A stretch of 41,882 bases of DNA, taken from the NCBI GenBank assembly GCA_902794115.1, contig CADBGD010000010.1, forward strand, positions 1 through 41,882, in the 5' to 3' direction. The notes under the pieces are model-generated. The model was given only the letters and a program-made list of their open reading frames with translations. It had not been told where the DNA came from and searched no databases. This document shows, in pieces, positions 7,126 through 15,660 of this stretch. The first letter of the stretch is position 1; each line of letters starts with the position of its first letter. This DNA comes from Oscillospiraceae bacterium (lineage in GTDB: Bacteria; Bacillota; Clostridia; Saccharofermentanales; Saccharofermentanaceae). The position numbers were made by a program, and so were the translations under genes.

Positions 7126-10100
7126 ATGTATAAGAAAGTTTCGAAAGACATGAAGTTTATCGATCGGGAGCAGGAAGTCCTGAAGTTCTGGAAAGAAAAT
7201 GATATCCAGAAGAAGTCCATCCGCCCGGAAAAAGACGGCACACCGAGCTTTACGCTGTATGACGGTCCGCCGACAGCCAATGGCAAACCTCACATTGGTC
7301 ACATTAAGACTCGTGTTATCAAGGATGTCGTTCCGAGATACCATTCCATGAAGGGTGAGCACGTCCAGTTTAAGGCGGGCTGGGATACCCACGGCCTTCC
7401 GGTTGAGCTGGAAGTGGAGAAGATGCTGGGCATCAACGGTAAGCCCCAGATCGAAGAGTACGGTGTGGAGCCGTTTATCAAGAAGTGTAAGGAATCCGTC
7501 TGGAAGTATAAGACGGAGTGGGAGCAGATGTCTGACCGTGTCGGTTTCTGGGCAGACATGGAGCATCCGTATGTTACCTACGACAATAACTACATCGAGT
7601 CCGAGTGGTGGGCACTGAAGACCCTTTGGGATAAGGGAATGCTCTATAAGGGCCACAAGATCGTCCCGTACTGCCCGCGCTGCGGTACCGCACTTTCCAG
7701 CCATGAGGTGGCTCAGGGCTATAAGGCCGTAAAGGAGAATTCCGTATTCGTACGCTTTAAGGCGGTCGGTGAAGAAGATACCTACTTTGCCGCATGGACC
7801 ACAACACCGTGGACTCTTCCGTCGAACGTGGCTCTTTGCGTTAGCCCCACGGATGAATATGTGAAGATCGCCGTTCCGAAGGATCTGGACGGTACAGAGA
7901 AGAAGGTTATGTACTACATGGCCGGCTGCCTCGTTCCGCAGCTCTTCGATGAGTATGAGATCCTGGAAAGATATCAGGGCACCGAGCTTGTCGGAAAGAA
8001 ATATGAGTCCCTTTTCCCGTATTCCGCAGGAATCGTGGAGAAGAGCAGAAAAGAAGCTTTCAAGGTATGTGCAGACAGCTACGTTACCATGAGTGATGGT
8101 ACCGGTATCGTACATATCGCACCGGCATTCGGTGAAGACGACGCCAGAGTCGGCCGTGACAATGATCTGCCGTTCGTTCAGCTCGTAAAAGAAGACGGTA
8201 CACTTCCGGAGGAGTGCGGTGAGTTTGCCGGTCTGTTCGTAAAGGATGCCGATCCGCTCATCATCAAGAAACTCAACATGGAAGCCAAGCTTCTGAAGAA
8301 GATGCCTTATGAGCACGACTATCCGTTCTGCTGGAGATGTGACACTCCGCTGATCTACTACGCCAGATCTTCCTGGTTCATCGGCATGACCAAGGTCAAG
8401 GATCAGCTGGTGAAGAGCAACCGTATGGCCAACTGGTATCCGGAGACCATCCGTGACGGCCGTATGGGTAACTTCCTGGAGAACGTGGTGGACTGGGGTA
8501 TTTCCCGTGAGCGTTACTGGGGTACACCGCTTCCGGTATGGGAGTGTGAGTGCGGCCACCGTCAGTGCATCGGTTCCATCGAAGAACTGAAAGAGAAGTC
8601 CACTGACTGCCCGGATGAGATCGAACTGCATAAGCCTTATGTGGATAATGTGCATGTAACATGTGAGAAGTGCGGAAAGCCCATGACCCGTGTACCGGAA
8701 GTTATCGACTGCTGGTTCGACAGTGGTGCCATGCCTTTTGCCCAGTTCCACTATCCTTTCGAGAATAAGGAGTTCTTCGAGTCCCATTTCCCGTGCCAGT
8801 TCATTTCCGAGGCACTGGATCAGACCCGTGGCTGGTTCTATTCGCTCCTGGCGATCAGCACCCAGCTGTTTGAGAGATCTCCGTTTGAAAACGTTATCGT
8901 TATGGGTCTTGTCCAGGATAAGGACGGCCTGAAGATGAGCAAGCATAAGGGCAATGTCGTGGATCCGTGGGATATCCTGAACCGTCAGGGTGCCGATGCG
9001 GCCAGATGGTATTTCTACAGTGCCAACGCACCGTGGCTGCCGTCCCGTTTCGACCATGCCAATGTGGATCAAATCCTGGGTAAATTCATGGGTACTCTCT
9101 GGAATACCTATGCTTTCTATATCATGTATGCCGAGATCGACCAGTTCGATCCGACCAAGCACAGCCTCGAGTATGACAAGCTGTCCGTCATGGATAAGTG
9201 GATCCTGTCCCGTCTGAACTCCTTGATCGAAGTAGTCGACAGCAAGATGCAGACTTATGACATCACCGGTGCCTCCCGTCTGATGGAAGGCTTTATCGAT
9301 GAGCTCTCCAACTGGTATGTGCGCCGCGGCCGTGAGAGATACTGGGGTCCGGAAATGACACAGGATAAGGTCAATGCATTTATGACCCTGTATACCTGCC
9401 TCGAGGAATTCTCCCGTCTGGCAGCACCGTTTATCCCGTTCATGACCGAGTCCATCTATCAGAACCTGGTACGTTCGGTAAATGCGGATGCGCCGCTGTC
9501 CATCCATATGTGTGACTATCCGGTTGCCAAGAAGGAATGGATCCTTCCGGAGCTGGAGCGTGACATGGATGATGTCGAGAAGATCGTTGAAATGGGCCGT
9601 TCCTGCCGTCAGGATTCGAAGATGAAGAACCGTCAGCCGCTGAGCAAGCTCTATGTGGTTTGCGAAGACACGCTGCCGGAAGAATACCAGACCATCATCG
9701 AAGAGGAACTGAACGTCAAGAGTGTCGAGTTCCTGCAGGATGCTTCCACACTTCTGGACTATAAGTTCAAGCCGCAGCTGAGAACACTCGGCAGAAAGCT
9801 GGGCGCGAAGCTCAACGCCGCCAAGGAAGTCATTGCAGCACTTCCGGGCAAGGAAACCATGGATAAGCTCAATTCCGACGGAAAGATCACGATCGAAGTC
9901 GATGGCGAGTCCTTCGAGCTTCTGACCGAAGACCTGCTGGTGGAAAATGTTCAGCCGGAAGGCCTGTCCACCCAGTCTGATAAGGGCTTTACCGTATCGC
10001 TGGATACCAAACTGACTGACGAACTTATCGAAGAAGGTTTTGTCCGTGAGATCGTTTCCAAGATCCAGAACCTGCGTAAAGAGTCTGACTTCGAGGTAAC

Positions 10101-10278
10101 GGACCGGATCCTGGTTACTTATGCCGCAGATGAAAAGCTGAAGGGCATCCTGACCAAGTATAACGACGCGATCGCATCGGATGTACTGGCCAACTCCTTC
10201 ACCGAGGGTGAGGATGAGGGCGCCAAGGAAGTCAACATCAACGGAGAAAAGATCAAGCTCAGCCTGAAGAAGGCATAA
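7126..10278 (+). CDS. ileS: Isoleucyl-tRNA synthetase, type 2
   Basis: Charges tRNA-Ile with isoleucine; class Ia synthetase of 1050 residues. The HIGH motif is His56-His59 (GKPHIGH) and the KMSKS loop is KMSKH at 603-607. The editing domain lies between, and an anticodon-binding domain and a long C-terminal region follow. The GKPHIGH context, KMSKH loop, length and absence of the C-terminal cysteine zinc site of standard bacterial IleRS place it in the eukaryote-like IleS2 branch, which is generally less sensitive to mupirocin. I take ATG 7126 as the start because TGAGG lies 8 nt upstream; an in-frame TTG at 7120 is less likely. First gene of a long operon; its leader has no room for a T-box. 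Confidence 0.97.
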   Translation: MYKKVSKDMKFIDREQEVLKFWKENDIQKKSIRPEKDGTPSFTLYDGPPTANGKPHIGHIKTRVIKDVVPRYHSMKGEHVQFKAGWDTHGLPVELEVEKMLGINGKPQIEEYGVEPFIKKCKESVWKYKTEWEQMSDRVGFWADMEHPYVTYDNNYIESEWWALKTLWDKGMLYKGHKIVPYCPRCGTALSSHEVAQGYKAVKENSVFVRFKAVGEEDTYFAAWTTTPWTLPSNVALCVSPTDEYVKIAVPKDLDGTEKKVMYYMAGCLVPQLFDEYEILERYQGTELVGKKYESLFPYSAGIVEKSRKEAFKVCADSYVTMSDGTGIVHIAPAFGEDDARVGRDNDLPFVQLVKEDGTLPEECGEFAGLFVKDADPLIIKKLNMEAKLLKKMPYEHDYPFCWRCDTPLIYYARSSWFIGMTKVKDQLVKSNRMANWYPETIRDGRMGNFLENVVDWGISRERYWGTPLPVWECECGHRQCIGSIEELKEKSTDCPDEIELHKPYVDNVHVTCEKCGKPMTRVPEVIDCWFDSGAMPFAQFHYPFENKEFFESHFPCQFISEALDQTRGWFYSLLAISTQLFERSPFENVIVMGLVQDKDGLKMSKHKGNVVDPWDILNRQGADAARWYFYSANAPWLPSRFDHANVDQILGKFMGTLWNTYAFYIMYAEIDQFDPTKHSLEYDKLSVMDKWILSRLNSLIEVVDSKMQTYDITGASRLMEGFIDELSNWYVRRGRERYWGPEMTQDKVNAFMTLYTCLEEFSRLAAPFIPFMTESIYQNLVRSVNADAPLSIHMCDYPVAKKEWILPELERDMDDVEKIVEMGRSCRQDSKMKNRQPLSKLYVVCEDTLPEEYQTIIEEELNVKSVEFLQDASTLLDYKFKPQLRTLGRKLGAKLNAAKEVIAALPGKETMDKLNSDGKITIEVDGESFELLTEDLLVENVQPEGLSTQSDKGFTVSLDTKLTDELIEEGFVREIVSKIQNLRKESDFEVTDRILVTYAADEKLKGILTKYNDAIASDVLANSFTEGEDEGAKEVNINGEKIKLSLKKA

Positions 10279-10314
10279 TCGAGGAAAAGACCAAGAAGGA
10301 AAAGAGAAGACCAT

Positions 10315-11046
10315 ATGTTATATGAGATATTTCGATCCAATCTGACCCTGCCGGAAAAGGTCATTGAACTGACCCTTCTGATCATGGTCCTGGCCTTTAC
10401 CTTCTCTATACATGAGTTTATGCATGCCTGGATCGCCGAGCGCATGGGTGATGATACGCCGAGAAGACAGGGCCGTATCACCATGAATCCTATGGCGCAT
10501 ATCGATCCTTTCGGTGCGTTCATGATGCTTCTGGCCGGATTCGGCTGGGCCAAGCCGGTTCAGTATAATCCGAACAACCTGCATAAGTATTCCCGCCGTA
10601 ACTGCGAGCGTCTGATCAGTCTGGCCGGTGTCACTGCCAATCTGATCGTGGCATATGTTGCGTCCCTTCTTTTTGTGGTCGTAACGGTCATCTTTTTGAA
10701 AAATCCGGCCGATTCGGATAAGAGCGCCATGGCGCAGTCGCTGGTCCTGACATTTGTGTACTATCTCCGGGAATTCAATTTCATGTTCCTGGCTTTTAAC
10801 CTTCTGCCGATCCCGCCGCTGGACGGATACCGCTTTATCAGCACATTCATTCCGTACAATAAGCGTAAGCTCTTTGACAGTTATTCGCAGTATAGCTATT
10901 ATATCTTTTTGGGACTTTTGCTTTTTGGCAGATTCGGAAACCTTGACCTTCTCGGCAGACTCGTGTCTATTGTGGAATGGCCGTTCCGAAAGCCGATGAA
11001 CCTTCTTATGGAACCGCTTTTGAGGTTCCTGCTGAAAAATTTCTAA
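10315..11046 (+). CDS. Site-2 protease family (M50) membrane metalloprotease
   Basis: Polytopic membrane protein of 243 residues of the YwhC/S2P-like group. The zinc-binding HExxH motif appears as HEFMHA in the first membrane segment (about residues 34-39). The second metal ligand is in the conserved NLLPIPPLDGYRF segment near residue 160. At least four hydrophobic segments are visible. There is no PDZ domain, unlike RseP at 27895. Members probably cleave within the membrane, but substrates of this short subgroup are not established. It lies between ileS and trpS, 37 bp after the ileS stop, with AAGGAAAAG as ribosome binding site. The arrangement next to scpA and scpB is common in Clostridia. 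Confidence 0.88.
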   Translation: MLYEIFRSNLTLPEKVIELTLLIMVLAFTFSIHEFMHAWIAERMGDDTPRRQGRITMNPMAHIDPFGAFMMLLAGFGWAKPVQYNPNNLHKYSRRNCERLISLAGVTANLIVAYVASLLFVVVTVIFLKNPADSDKSAMAQSLVLTFVYYLREFNFMFLAFNLLPIPPLDGYRFISTFIPYNKRKLFDSYSQYSYYIFLGLLLFGRFGNLDLLGRLVSIVEWPFRKPMNLLMEPLLRFLLKNF

Positions 11047-11054
11047 ATAAATTC

Positions 11055-11071
11055 GAAAGGGATCACCTTTC
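11055..11071 (+). other. Short perfect hairpin in the trpS leader
   Basis: GAAAGG (11055-11060) and CCTTTC (11066-11071) form a 6-bp stem with a 5-nt loop, 20 bp upstream of the trpS start. There is no T-run after it. Its function is unknown and it could be chance. Confidence 0.3.
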
Positions 11072-11091
11072 TTGGAAGAATAGGGGTAAAC

Positions 11092-12099
11092 ATGGAGAAC
11101 AAAATCGTATTATCAGGTACACGTCCGACAGGAAATATCCATCTGGGTAATTATTTCGGTGCAATCGAGAACTGGGTCCGTCTTCAGGATCAGTATGAGT
11201 GCTATTTCTTTATTGCCGACTGGCACGCGCTGACCACCGGCTATGCCGAAACGGATGTGCTTCGTAAGAATACGCTGGGCCTTCTGGCAGATATTCTGGC
11301 CAGCGGTGTGGATCCGGAAAAAGCAACGATCTTCCTGCAGTCGGATATCAAGCAGCATGCGGAACTTTTCCTGCTTCTGGGCATGAATACTCCGCTTTCC
11401 TGGCTGGAGCGCTGCCCGACATATAAAGACATGATTGCCAATATGTCTTCGGAAAAAGACATTATGACCTATGGCTTCCTGGGCTATCCGGCGCTGATGG
11501 CAGCGGATATCCTGATGTACCGCGCCAACTATGTGCCGGTTGGAGAAGACCAGTCTGCCCACCTGGAGATCACCCGTGAGCTGGCCCGCCGTTTCAACTT
11601 CCTCTATAAGACAGAGGTTCTTCCGGAACCGCAGCCGCTCTTTACCAAGGCAAAGGTCCTTCCGGGTACAGACGGAAGAAAGATGAGTAAGAGCTACGGT
11701 AATACGATCGCTCTGGCGGATACACCGGACGAGGTAAAGAAGAAGGTTATGGGCATGATCACCGACCCGGCCCGTATCCGTAAGGATGACCCGGGTCATC
11801 CGGATATCTGCACCGTATATGCCTTCCATAAGGTATTTAATGAGGATAAGGTTCCGGAGATCGAGGAGCAGTGCAAGGGCGGCTGCATCGGCTGTGTAGC
11901 CTGCAAGAAGATGCTCCAGGAAAAGATCGCCGAGTTCCATACCCCGATCTACGAAAAGCGTACTGCTCTTTTGCAGGATGAGCCGAAGCTTCTGGATATT
12001 CTCCGTCAGGGAAGAGAGAAGGCCAGCAAGAAGGCGGAAGAGACGATCCGCGAAGTTAGAAAAGCCGTGAAGATCGGCTTCGATACGATCGAAGAGTAA
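11092..12099 (+). CDS. trpS: Tryptophanyl-tRNA synthetase with a cysteine cluster
   Basis: Class Ic synthetase charging tRNA-Trp; 335 residues. The HIGH-equivalent is TGNIHLGNY near residue 13 and the KMSKS loop is intact (GRKMSKSYGNT). Between the catalytic core and the anticodon region are Cys240, Cys261, Cys265, Cys268 and Cys271. The last spacings (C-x6-C-x2-C for 261, 268, 271) equal those I recall for the [4Fe-4S] cluster of Thermotoga maritima TrpRS, whose first spacing is x22 against x20 here. A cluster near the anticodon site is therefore likely. The gene follows the protease gene by 45 bp and shares the ileS transcription unit. No T-box or trp attenuator precedes it. Confidence 0.97.
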   Translation: MENKIVLSGTRPTGNIHLGNYFGAIENWVRLQDQYECYFFIADWHALTTGYAETDVLRKNTLGLLADILASGVDPEKATIFLQSDIKQHAELFLLLGMNTPLSWLERCPTYKDMIANMSSEKDIMTYGFLGYPALMAADILMYRANYVPVGEDQSAHLEITRELARRFNFLYKTEVLPEPQPLFTKAKVLPGTDGRKMSKSYGNTIALADTPDEVKKKVMGMITDPARIRKDDPGHPDICTVYAFHKVFNEDKVPEIEEQCKGGCIGCVACKKMLQEKIAEFHTPIYEKRTALLQDEPKLLDILRQGREKASKKAEETIREVRKAVKIGFDTIEE

Positions 12100-12129
12100 G
12101 ACGGAAAACTTGACTTGAGGTACGAGCCC

Positions 12130-12951
12130 GTGACCGTAACGAAAGAGAATCCACAAGTCAGACTTCGTAAATTTGAAGGTCCTCTGGACCTTCTGTTTCA
12201 TTTGATTGAAAAGAACGATATCGACATCTACGATATCCCGATTTCCGAGATCACCGACCAGTACATGGACTATCTGGAAAAGATGAGTTCCCTGGACATG
12301 GAAGTGGCCTCGGAATTCCTTTTAATGGCGGCGACGCTGGTTCACATCAAGTCCAGAATGCTGCTTCCGGATAAGCGGATCAGCGAGGACCAGGCAGAGG
12401 CCGATCCCCGTGAGGAGCTGGTGGTAAAACTTCTGGAGTACCGCCGCTGCAAGATGCTGGCGGAAGATCTCCGTGACCGGTACCGGGATTATTCCCAGTG
12501 CATGTACCGTGTTCCGCAAAGTCCGGCATCTCTCGGGATCAACCCGGAAAGCGCGCCGGCGCCGGTGGATGAAGAGCAGCTTTCTAAGAGTATAGATGAT
12601 GTCTGCCGCAGAAATGAGATCCGCTTTGCCGATATTGCGTCCAAGATCACGCATATCCTCAAACGAGACAAATTTTCCATTCGTGATAAAATAAGGCTGG
12701 TGTGGAGTAAGATCTGTAATAAAGGAAAGGTCTTTTTCCACGAGATCTTCCCGGTCCATCAGGTAGATAAGATGGATCGGATCGTCGGGTTCCTGGCTGT
12801 GCTGGAGCTTCTGCGCGGTGACCAGATCATTGCCGAGCAGGAAAAGCCCTTCGATGTCATCTGGATCGAGCAGAAGCACGAGAAGTTGGATGAGGAGAGA
12901 TTTGGTCTGGATAGAAACGAAGAGACGAAGGAGCTGGCCGCCTATGACTGA
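12130..12951 (+). CDS. scpA: Segregation and condensation protein A
   Basis: Kleisin subunit that bridges SMC heads in the bacterial condensin SMC-ScpA-ScpB, needed for chromosome compaction and segregation. The N-terminal kleisin signature VRLRKFEGPLDLLFHLIE is at the start, and a C-terminal winged-helix segment lies around residues 190-250. I choose GTG 12130 (273 residues) because TTGAGG at 12115-12120 is then a well-spaced ribosome binding site; the same TTG is an alternative start 15 bp upstream. It overlaps scpB by 8 bp. Confidence 0.94.
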   Translation: MTVTKENPQVRLRKFEGPLDLLFHLIEKNDIDIYDIPISEITDQYMDYLEKMSSLDMEVASEFLLMAATLVHIKSRMLLPDKRISEDQAEADPREELVVKLLEYRRCKMLAEDLRDRYRDYSQCMYRVPQSPASLGINPESAPAPVDEEQLSKSIDDVCRRNEIRFADIASKITHILKRDKFSIRDKIRLVWSKICNKGKVFFHEIFPVHQVDKMDRIVGFLAVLELLRGDQIIAEQEKPFDVIWIEQKHEKLDEERFGLDRNEETKELAAYD

Positions 12952-13606
12952 CGGGGAAAAGCATGATAACAAGATCACGGTCCAGGAACTTCCGGCGGCG
13001 CTGGAAGCGATCCTGTTCGTGCATGGCGATCCCATTTCCGTCGATCAGCTCAGCGAGATCACGCAAATGCCGAAAGAAGTCCTGGAAGAGACTTTGGACC
13101 GGATGATCAAAGAATATGAGACCGATCCATGGGGCGGACTTTTGATCCGGAAAGCGGATAATGCCTATGTGATGTGCACCAAGCCGTCTATGAAGCCGGT
13201 TCTGGAAAAGCTCTTTGCACCGCGCACCCGTCCGCCGATGTCCCAGGCAACATATGAGACATTAGCCGTGATCGCCTATAACCAGCCGGTGACCCGTGCC
13301 CAGATCGAAGCTGTGCGTGGCGTCAGTTCGGATTCCATCGTGACCCGTCTGATCGAAAGAGGTCTGGTGGAAGAATGCGGCACACTGGAAGCGCCGGGAC
13401 GTCCGGCATTATTCCGTACCACCAAGCAGTTCCTTCTGGAATTCGGTATTTCCTCTGTTTCGGAGATGCCGGCTATGGAACTGATGATGTATAAGACCAT
13501 CCGTGACCTGCAGGATTCGCTGGAGACAGCAGCCGGCAGTAAGGATGACAGACAGATCTCGATCGAGACCTGGATGGAAGGTCAAAAAGGGGAGGATGAA
13601 ATATGA
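12944..13606 (+). CDS. scpB: Segregation and condensation protein B
   Basis: Partner of ScpA in the condensin complex; it dimerises through an N-terminal winged helix and binds ScpA with a second one. The protein has 220 residues from ATG 12944, which lies inside the end of scpA. The N-terminal LEAILFVHGDPISVDQL and the central block ETLAVIAYNQPVTRAQIE with VRGVSSDSIV and LIERGLVEE are diagnostic of ScpB. The C-terminal tail (about 185-220) is variable. Overlapping starts on both sides indicate translational coupling with scpA and with the downstream regulator. Confidence 0.95.
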   Translation: MTDGEKHDNKITVQELPAALEAILFVHGDPISVDQLSEITQMPKEVLEETLDRMIKEYETDPWGGLLIRKADNAYVMCTKPSMKPVLEKLFAPRTRPPMSQATYETLAVIAYNQPVTRAQIEAVRGVSSDSIVTRLIERGLVEECGTLEAPGRPALFRTTKQFLLEFGISSVSEMPAMELMMYKTIRDLQDSLETAAGSKDDRQISIETWMEGQKGEDEI

Positions 13607-14532
13607 GTCTGGATGAGAAGAAAAGTGAATCCTTATCCGGCGTAGTTGAGCGAATCACGGAGTCCATGGACTCGATGAGTAAAGGACAGAAATCGATCGC
13701 CCGCTATATTCTGGATAATTATGAGACCGCAGCGTACATGACTGCCGCAAAACTAGGTGAAGCCACCGGCGTCAGTGAATCCACGGTCGTGCGTTTTTCG
13801 ATGGAACTGGGATATGAAGGATATCCGCATTTCCAGAAAGTTCTCCAGGAGGAACTGAAAGTCAAGCTGACTTCAGTGCAGAGATTAAATGCCGCCAGCC
13901 GCTTTACCGATGACGCTTCGGTTTTAAAGTCGATCCTTCAGGCGGATCTGGACAGCCTCAAGCATACTTACGAGAATCTTGATGCTCAGGCTTTCAGTCA
14001 AGCGGTCAAAACGATCCTTTCGGCCAAGAAGATCTATATCATGGGTCTGAGAAGTTCATCGCCGCTTTCATCTTTTATGCATTTTTATATGGCGATCCTC
14101 TTTGACGATGTCGTTCATATTCACAGTAACAGCGCCAATGAGGTTTTCGAGCAGATCCTGCCGATCGGCCCGGGGGATGTCATGATCGGAATCTCTTTCC
14201 CGAGATACTCCACCCGTACGATCCAGTCCATGCAGTATGCCAGAGACCGCGGCGCCAACGTGATCGTTATCACGGATAAGGCGGATACTCCGATGACAAA
14301 GAATGCCGATGTGGCGCTATTTGCCCGTTCCGACATGGCGTCTTTCGTTGACTCCCTGACAGCCCCGCTTTCTTTGATCAATGCACTTCTGGTGGCGCTG
14401 GGCATGCACAGAAAGAGCCATATCCAGGAATCCTTTGAGGCTTTGGAAAAGCTCTGGGAGGAATATAAAGTATATGATACCGGCAAGGACAGAAATCTTC
14501 CGGACGGAGAGGATAAGGAGGAGACCACATGA
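13603..14532 (+). CDS. MurR/RpiR-family transcriptional regulator (HTH-SIS)
   Basis: DNA-binding regulator controlled by a phosphosugar; 309 residues. The N-terminal helix-turn-helix (about residues 20-95) has SKGQKSIARYIL and the recognition stretch ATGVSESTVVRFSMELGYEGY typical of RpiR proteins. The SIS sugar-isomerase-like domain (about 125-270) begins KIYIMGLRSSSPLS and binds phosphosugars without catalysis in this family. The start overlaps the scpB stop (ATGA). The targets are not adjacent: no sugar catabolic operon surrounds it, and the ligand (for example an amino-sugar phosphate) cannot be told. A short C-terminal tail after the SIS domain is charged. Confidence 0.9.
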   Translation: MSLDEKKSESLSGVVERITESMDSMSKGQKSIARYILDNYETAAYMTAAKLGEATGVSESTVVRFSMELGYEGYPHFQKVLQEELKVKLTSVQRLNAASRFTDDASVLKSILQADLDSLKHTYENLDAQAFSQAVKTILSAKKIYIMGLRSSSPLSSFMHFYMAILFDDVVHIHSNSANEVFEQILPIGPGDVMIGISFPRYSTRTIQSMQYARDRGANVIVITDKADTPMTKNADVALFARSDMASFVDSLTAPLSLINALLVALGMHRKSHIQESFEALEKLWEEYKVYDTGKDRNLPDGEDKEETT

Positions 14533-14948
14533 AGGAATTAGTTGCCAGCAGTAAGCTCACGGCCTCGGCTTCGATCCGTATCGCTCTGACCAATTCCAGA
14601 GAGGAAGAAGCAGATCTGAAAGCGGCTTTGAAAGAAGAAAAGATCAGCGCCACGGCAGCAGATTTTGGCGGAGAGTTCATTTCCTCTGTTTCCAAGATCA
14701 TCGAAAGATGTGTGGTGGCGGCACAAAGAGAAGGCATTATCGGCAACAGCCATAACGAAGAAGGCGCACTGGCAGGCGCGGCAAGAGAAGCGATCTCCCA
14801 GATCACATCGAAAGCCATCGGACTGAATGTGGGCGGCAAGATCGGTATCGCCAGATATAACGATCACATCAGCGTGTGCGTGTACTTCGGCATCGGCCTT
14901 TTACATTTGAATGAAATCGCCATCGGTCTGGGACACCGGGCCATCTAA
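14529..14948 (+). CDS. hutP: HutP-family RNA-binding protein
   Basis: A 139-residue member of the HutP family, known in Bacillus subtilis as the histidine- and Mg2+-dependent antiterminator of the hut operon. The C-terminal half is strongly conserved: EEGALAGAAREAIS, GLNVGGKIGIARY, VYFGIGLLHLNE and GLGHRAI at the end. His75 and His136 line up with metal-binding histidines of the Bacillus protein; the second histidine of its HxxxH pair appears to be replaced by Gly79. No histidine-utilisation gene is in the window, so its RNA target here is unknown. The start overlaps the preceding regulator stop (ATGA), with GGAGGA upstream, and cmk follows. Confidence 0.88.
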   Translation: MKELVASSKLTASASIRIALTNSREEEADLKAALKEEKISATAADFGGEFISSVSKIIERCVVAAQREGIIGNSHNEEGALAGAAREAISQITSKAIGLNVGGKIGIARYNDHISVCVYFGIGLLHLNEIAIGLGHRAI

Positions 14949-14979
14949 TTTGGATATAGCATAAATGGAGGAGAAGAAT

Positions 14980-15645
14980 ATGGAATATTATCAGATTGCA
15001 ATCGACGGTCCTTCGGGCTCCGGAAAATCCACTCTGGCGAAAGGTGTGGCCAGCCGGCTGGGAATCCTGTATCTGGATACGGGCGCGATGTACCGTGCCT
15101 GCGGCTTAAAGGCGATCAAGACCAAGATCGATACGAAAGATGCCGATCAGGTCGAGAAAATGATGCAGGACATCAAGATCGATATCACTCACGAAAACGG
15201 CGAGCAGCATGTGTGGCTGGACGGTGAGGATGTTTCTAAAGAGATCCGTATGCCTGGTGTATCTGTGGCGGCTTCGGATGTATCTGCCATTCCATGTGTT
15301 CGTGAGGCGATGGTCAACCTTCAGAGAAAGATCTCCGAAGGCAAGAATGTGGTCCTCGACGGAAGAGATATCGGTTCGAAAGTATTCCCGAACGCCAAGT
15401 ATAAGTTTTTCCTGGTGGCGGATGCGGAAGAACGCGCCAGAAGAAGACTTCTGGAACTTCAGGAAAAGGGCGTGACAGATACGTCTTTTGAAGATGTACT
15501 GAAGGATATCAAGTATCGTGATCATCAGGATACGACCCGTGCTTCTTCTCCGCTCGTCAAAGTGGAAGATGCCATTGAGATCGATACCACCAGTATCTCT
15601 ATTGAGGGAACACTGGATGCGCTTCTTTCCCATATTCAGGAATGA
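14980..15645 (+). CDS. cmk: Cytidylate kinase
   Basis: Phosphorylates CMP and dCMP with ATP in pyrimidine salvage and mRNA turnover; 221 residues. The P-loop GPSGSGKST is near residues 9-17, followed by LYLDTGAMYR and the central NMP-binding insert with VVLDGRDIGSKVFP; the lid region has EERARRRLLEL and the C-terminal ASSPLVKVEDAIEID block is typical. ATG 14980 is chosen because GGAGGA lies 7 nt upstream; an in-frame ATG at 14965 would place that ribosome binding site inside the gene. cmk next to ispH-S1 is a classic clostridial arrangement and mirrors cmk-rpsA in other bacteria. Confidence 0.96.
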   Translation: MEYYQIAIDGPSGSGKSTLAKGVASRLGILYLDTGAMYRACGLKAIKTKIDTKDADQVEKMMQDIKIDITHENGEQHVWLDGEDVSKEIRMPGVSVAASDVSAIPCVREAMVNLQRKISEGKNVVLDGRDIGSKVFPNAKYKFFLVADAEERARRRLLELQEKGVTDTSFEDVLKDIKYRDHQDTTRASSPLVKVEDAIEIDTTSISIEGTLDALLSHIQE

Positions 15646-15660
15646 AGGGCAGCGGGCAAG

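Noticed and set aside
7066..10314. Open frame of over 1000 codons on the minus strand opposite ileS
   Set aside because: It is the exact antisense of a fully conserved synthetase, has no recognisable domain or ribosome binding site, and arises from codon bias. The same holds for long antisense frames at 4854-6182, 16480-17475, 20968-22269, 23599-24993 and 31776-33083.
12115..12120. TTG as the start of scpA
   Set aside because: TTGAGG is better read as the ribosome binding site of GTG 12130; no binding site lies upstream of the TTG.
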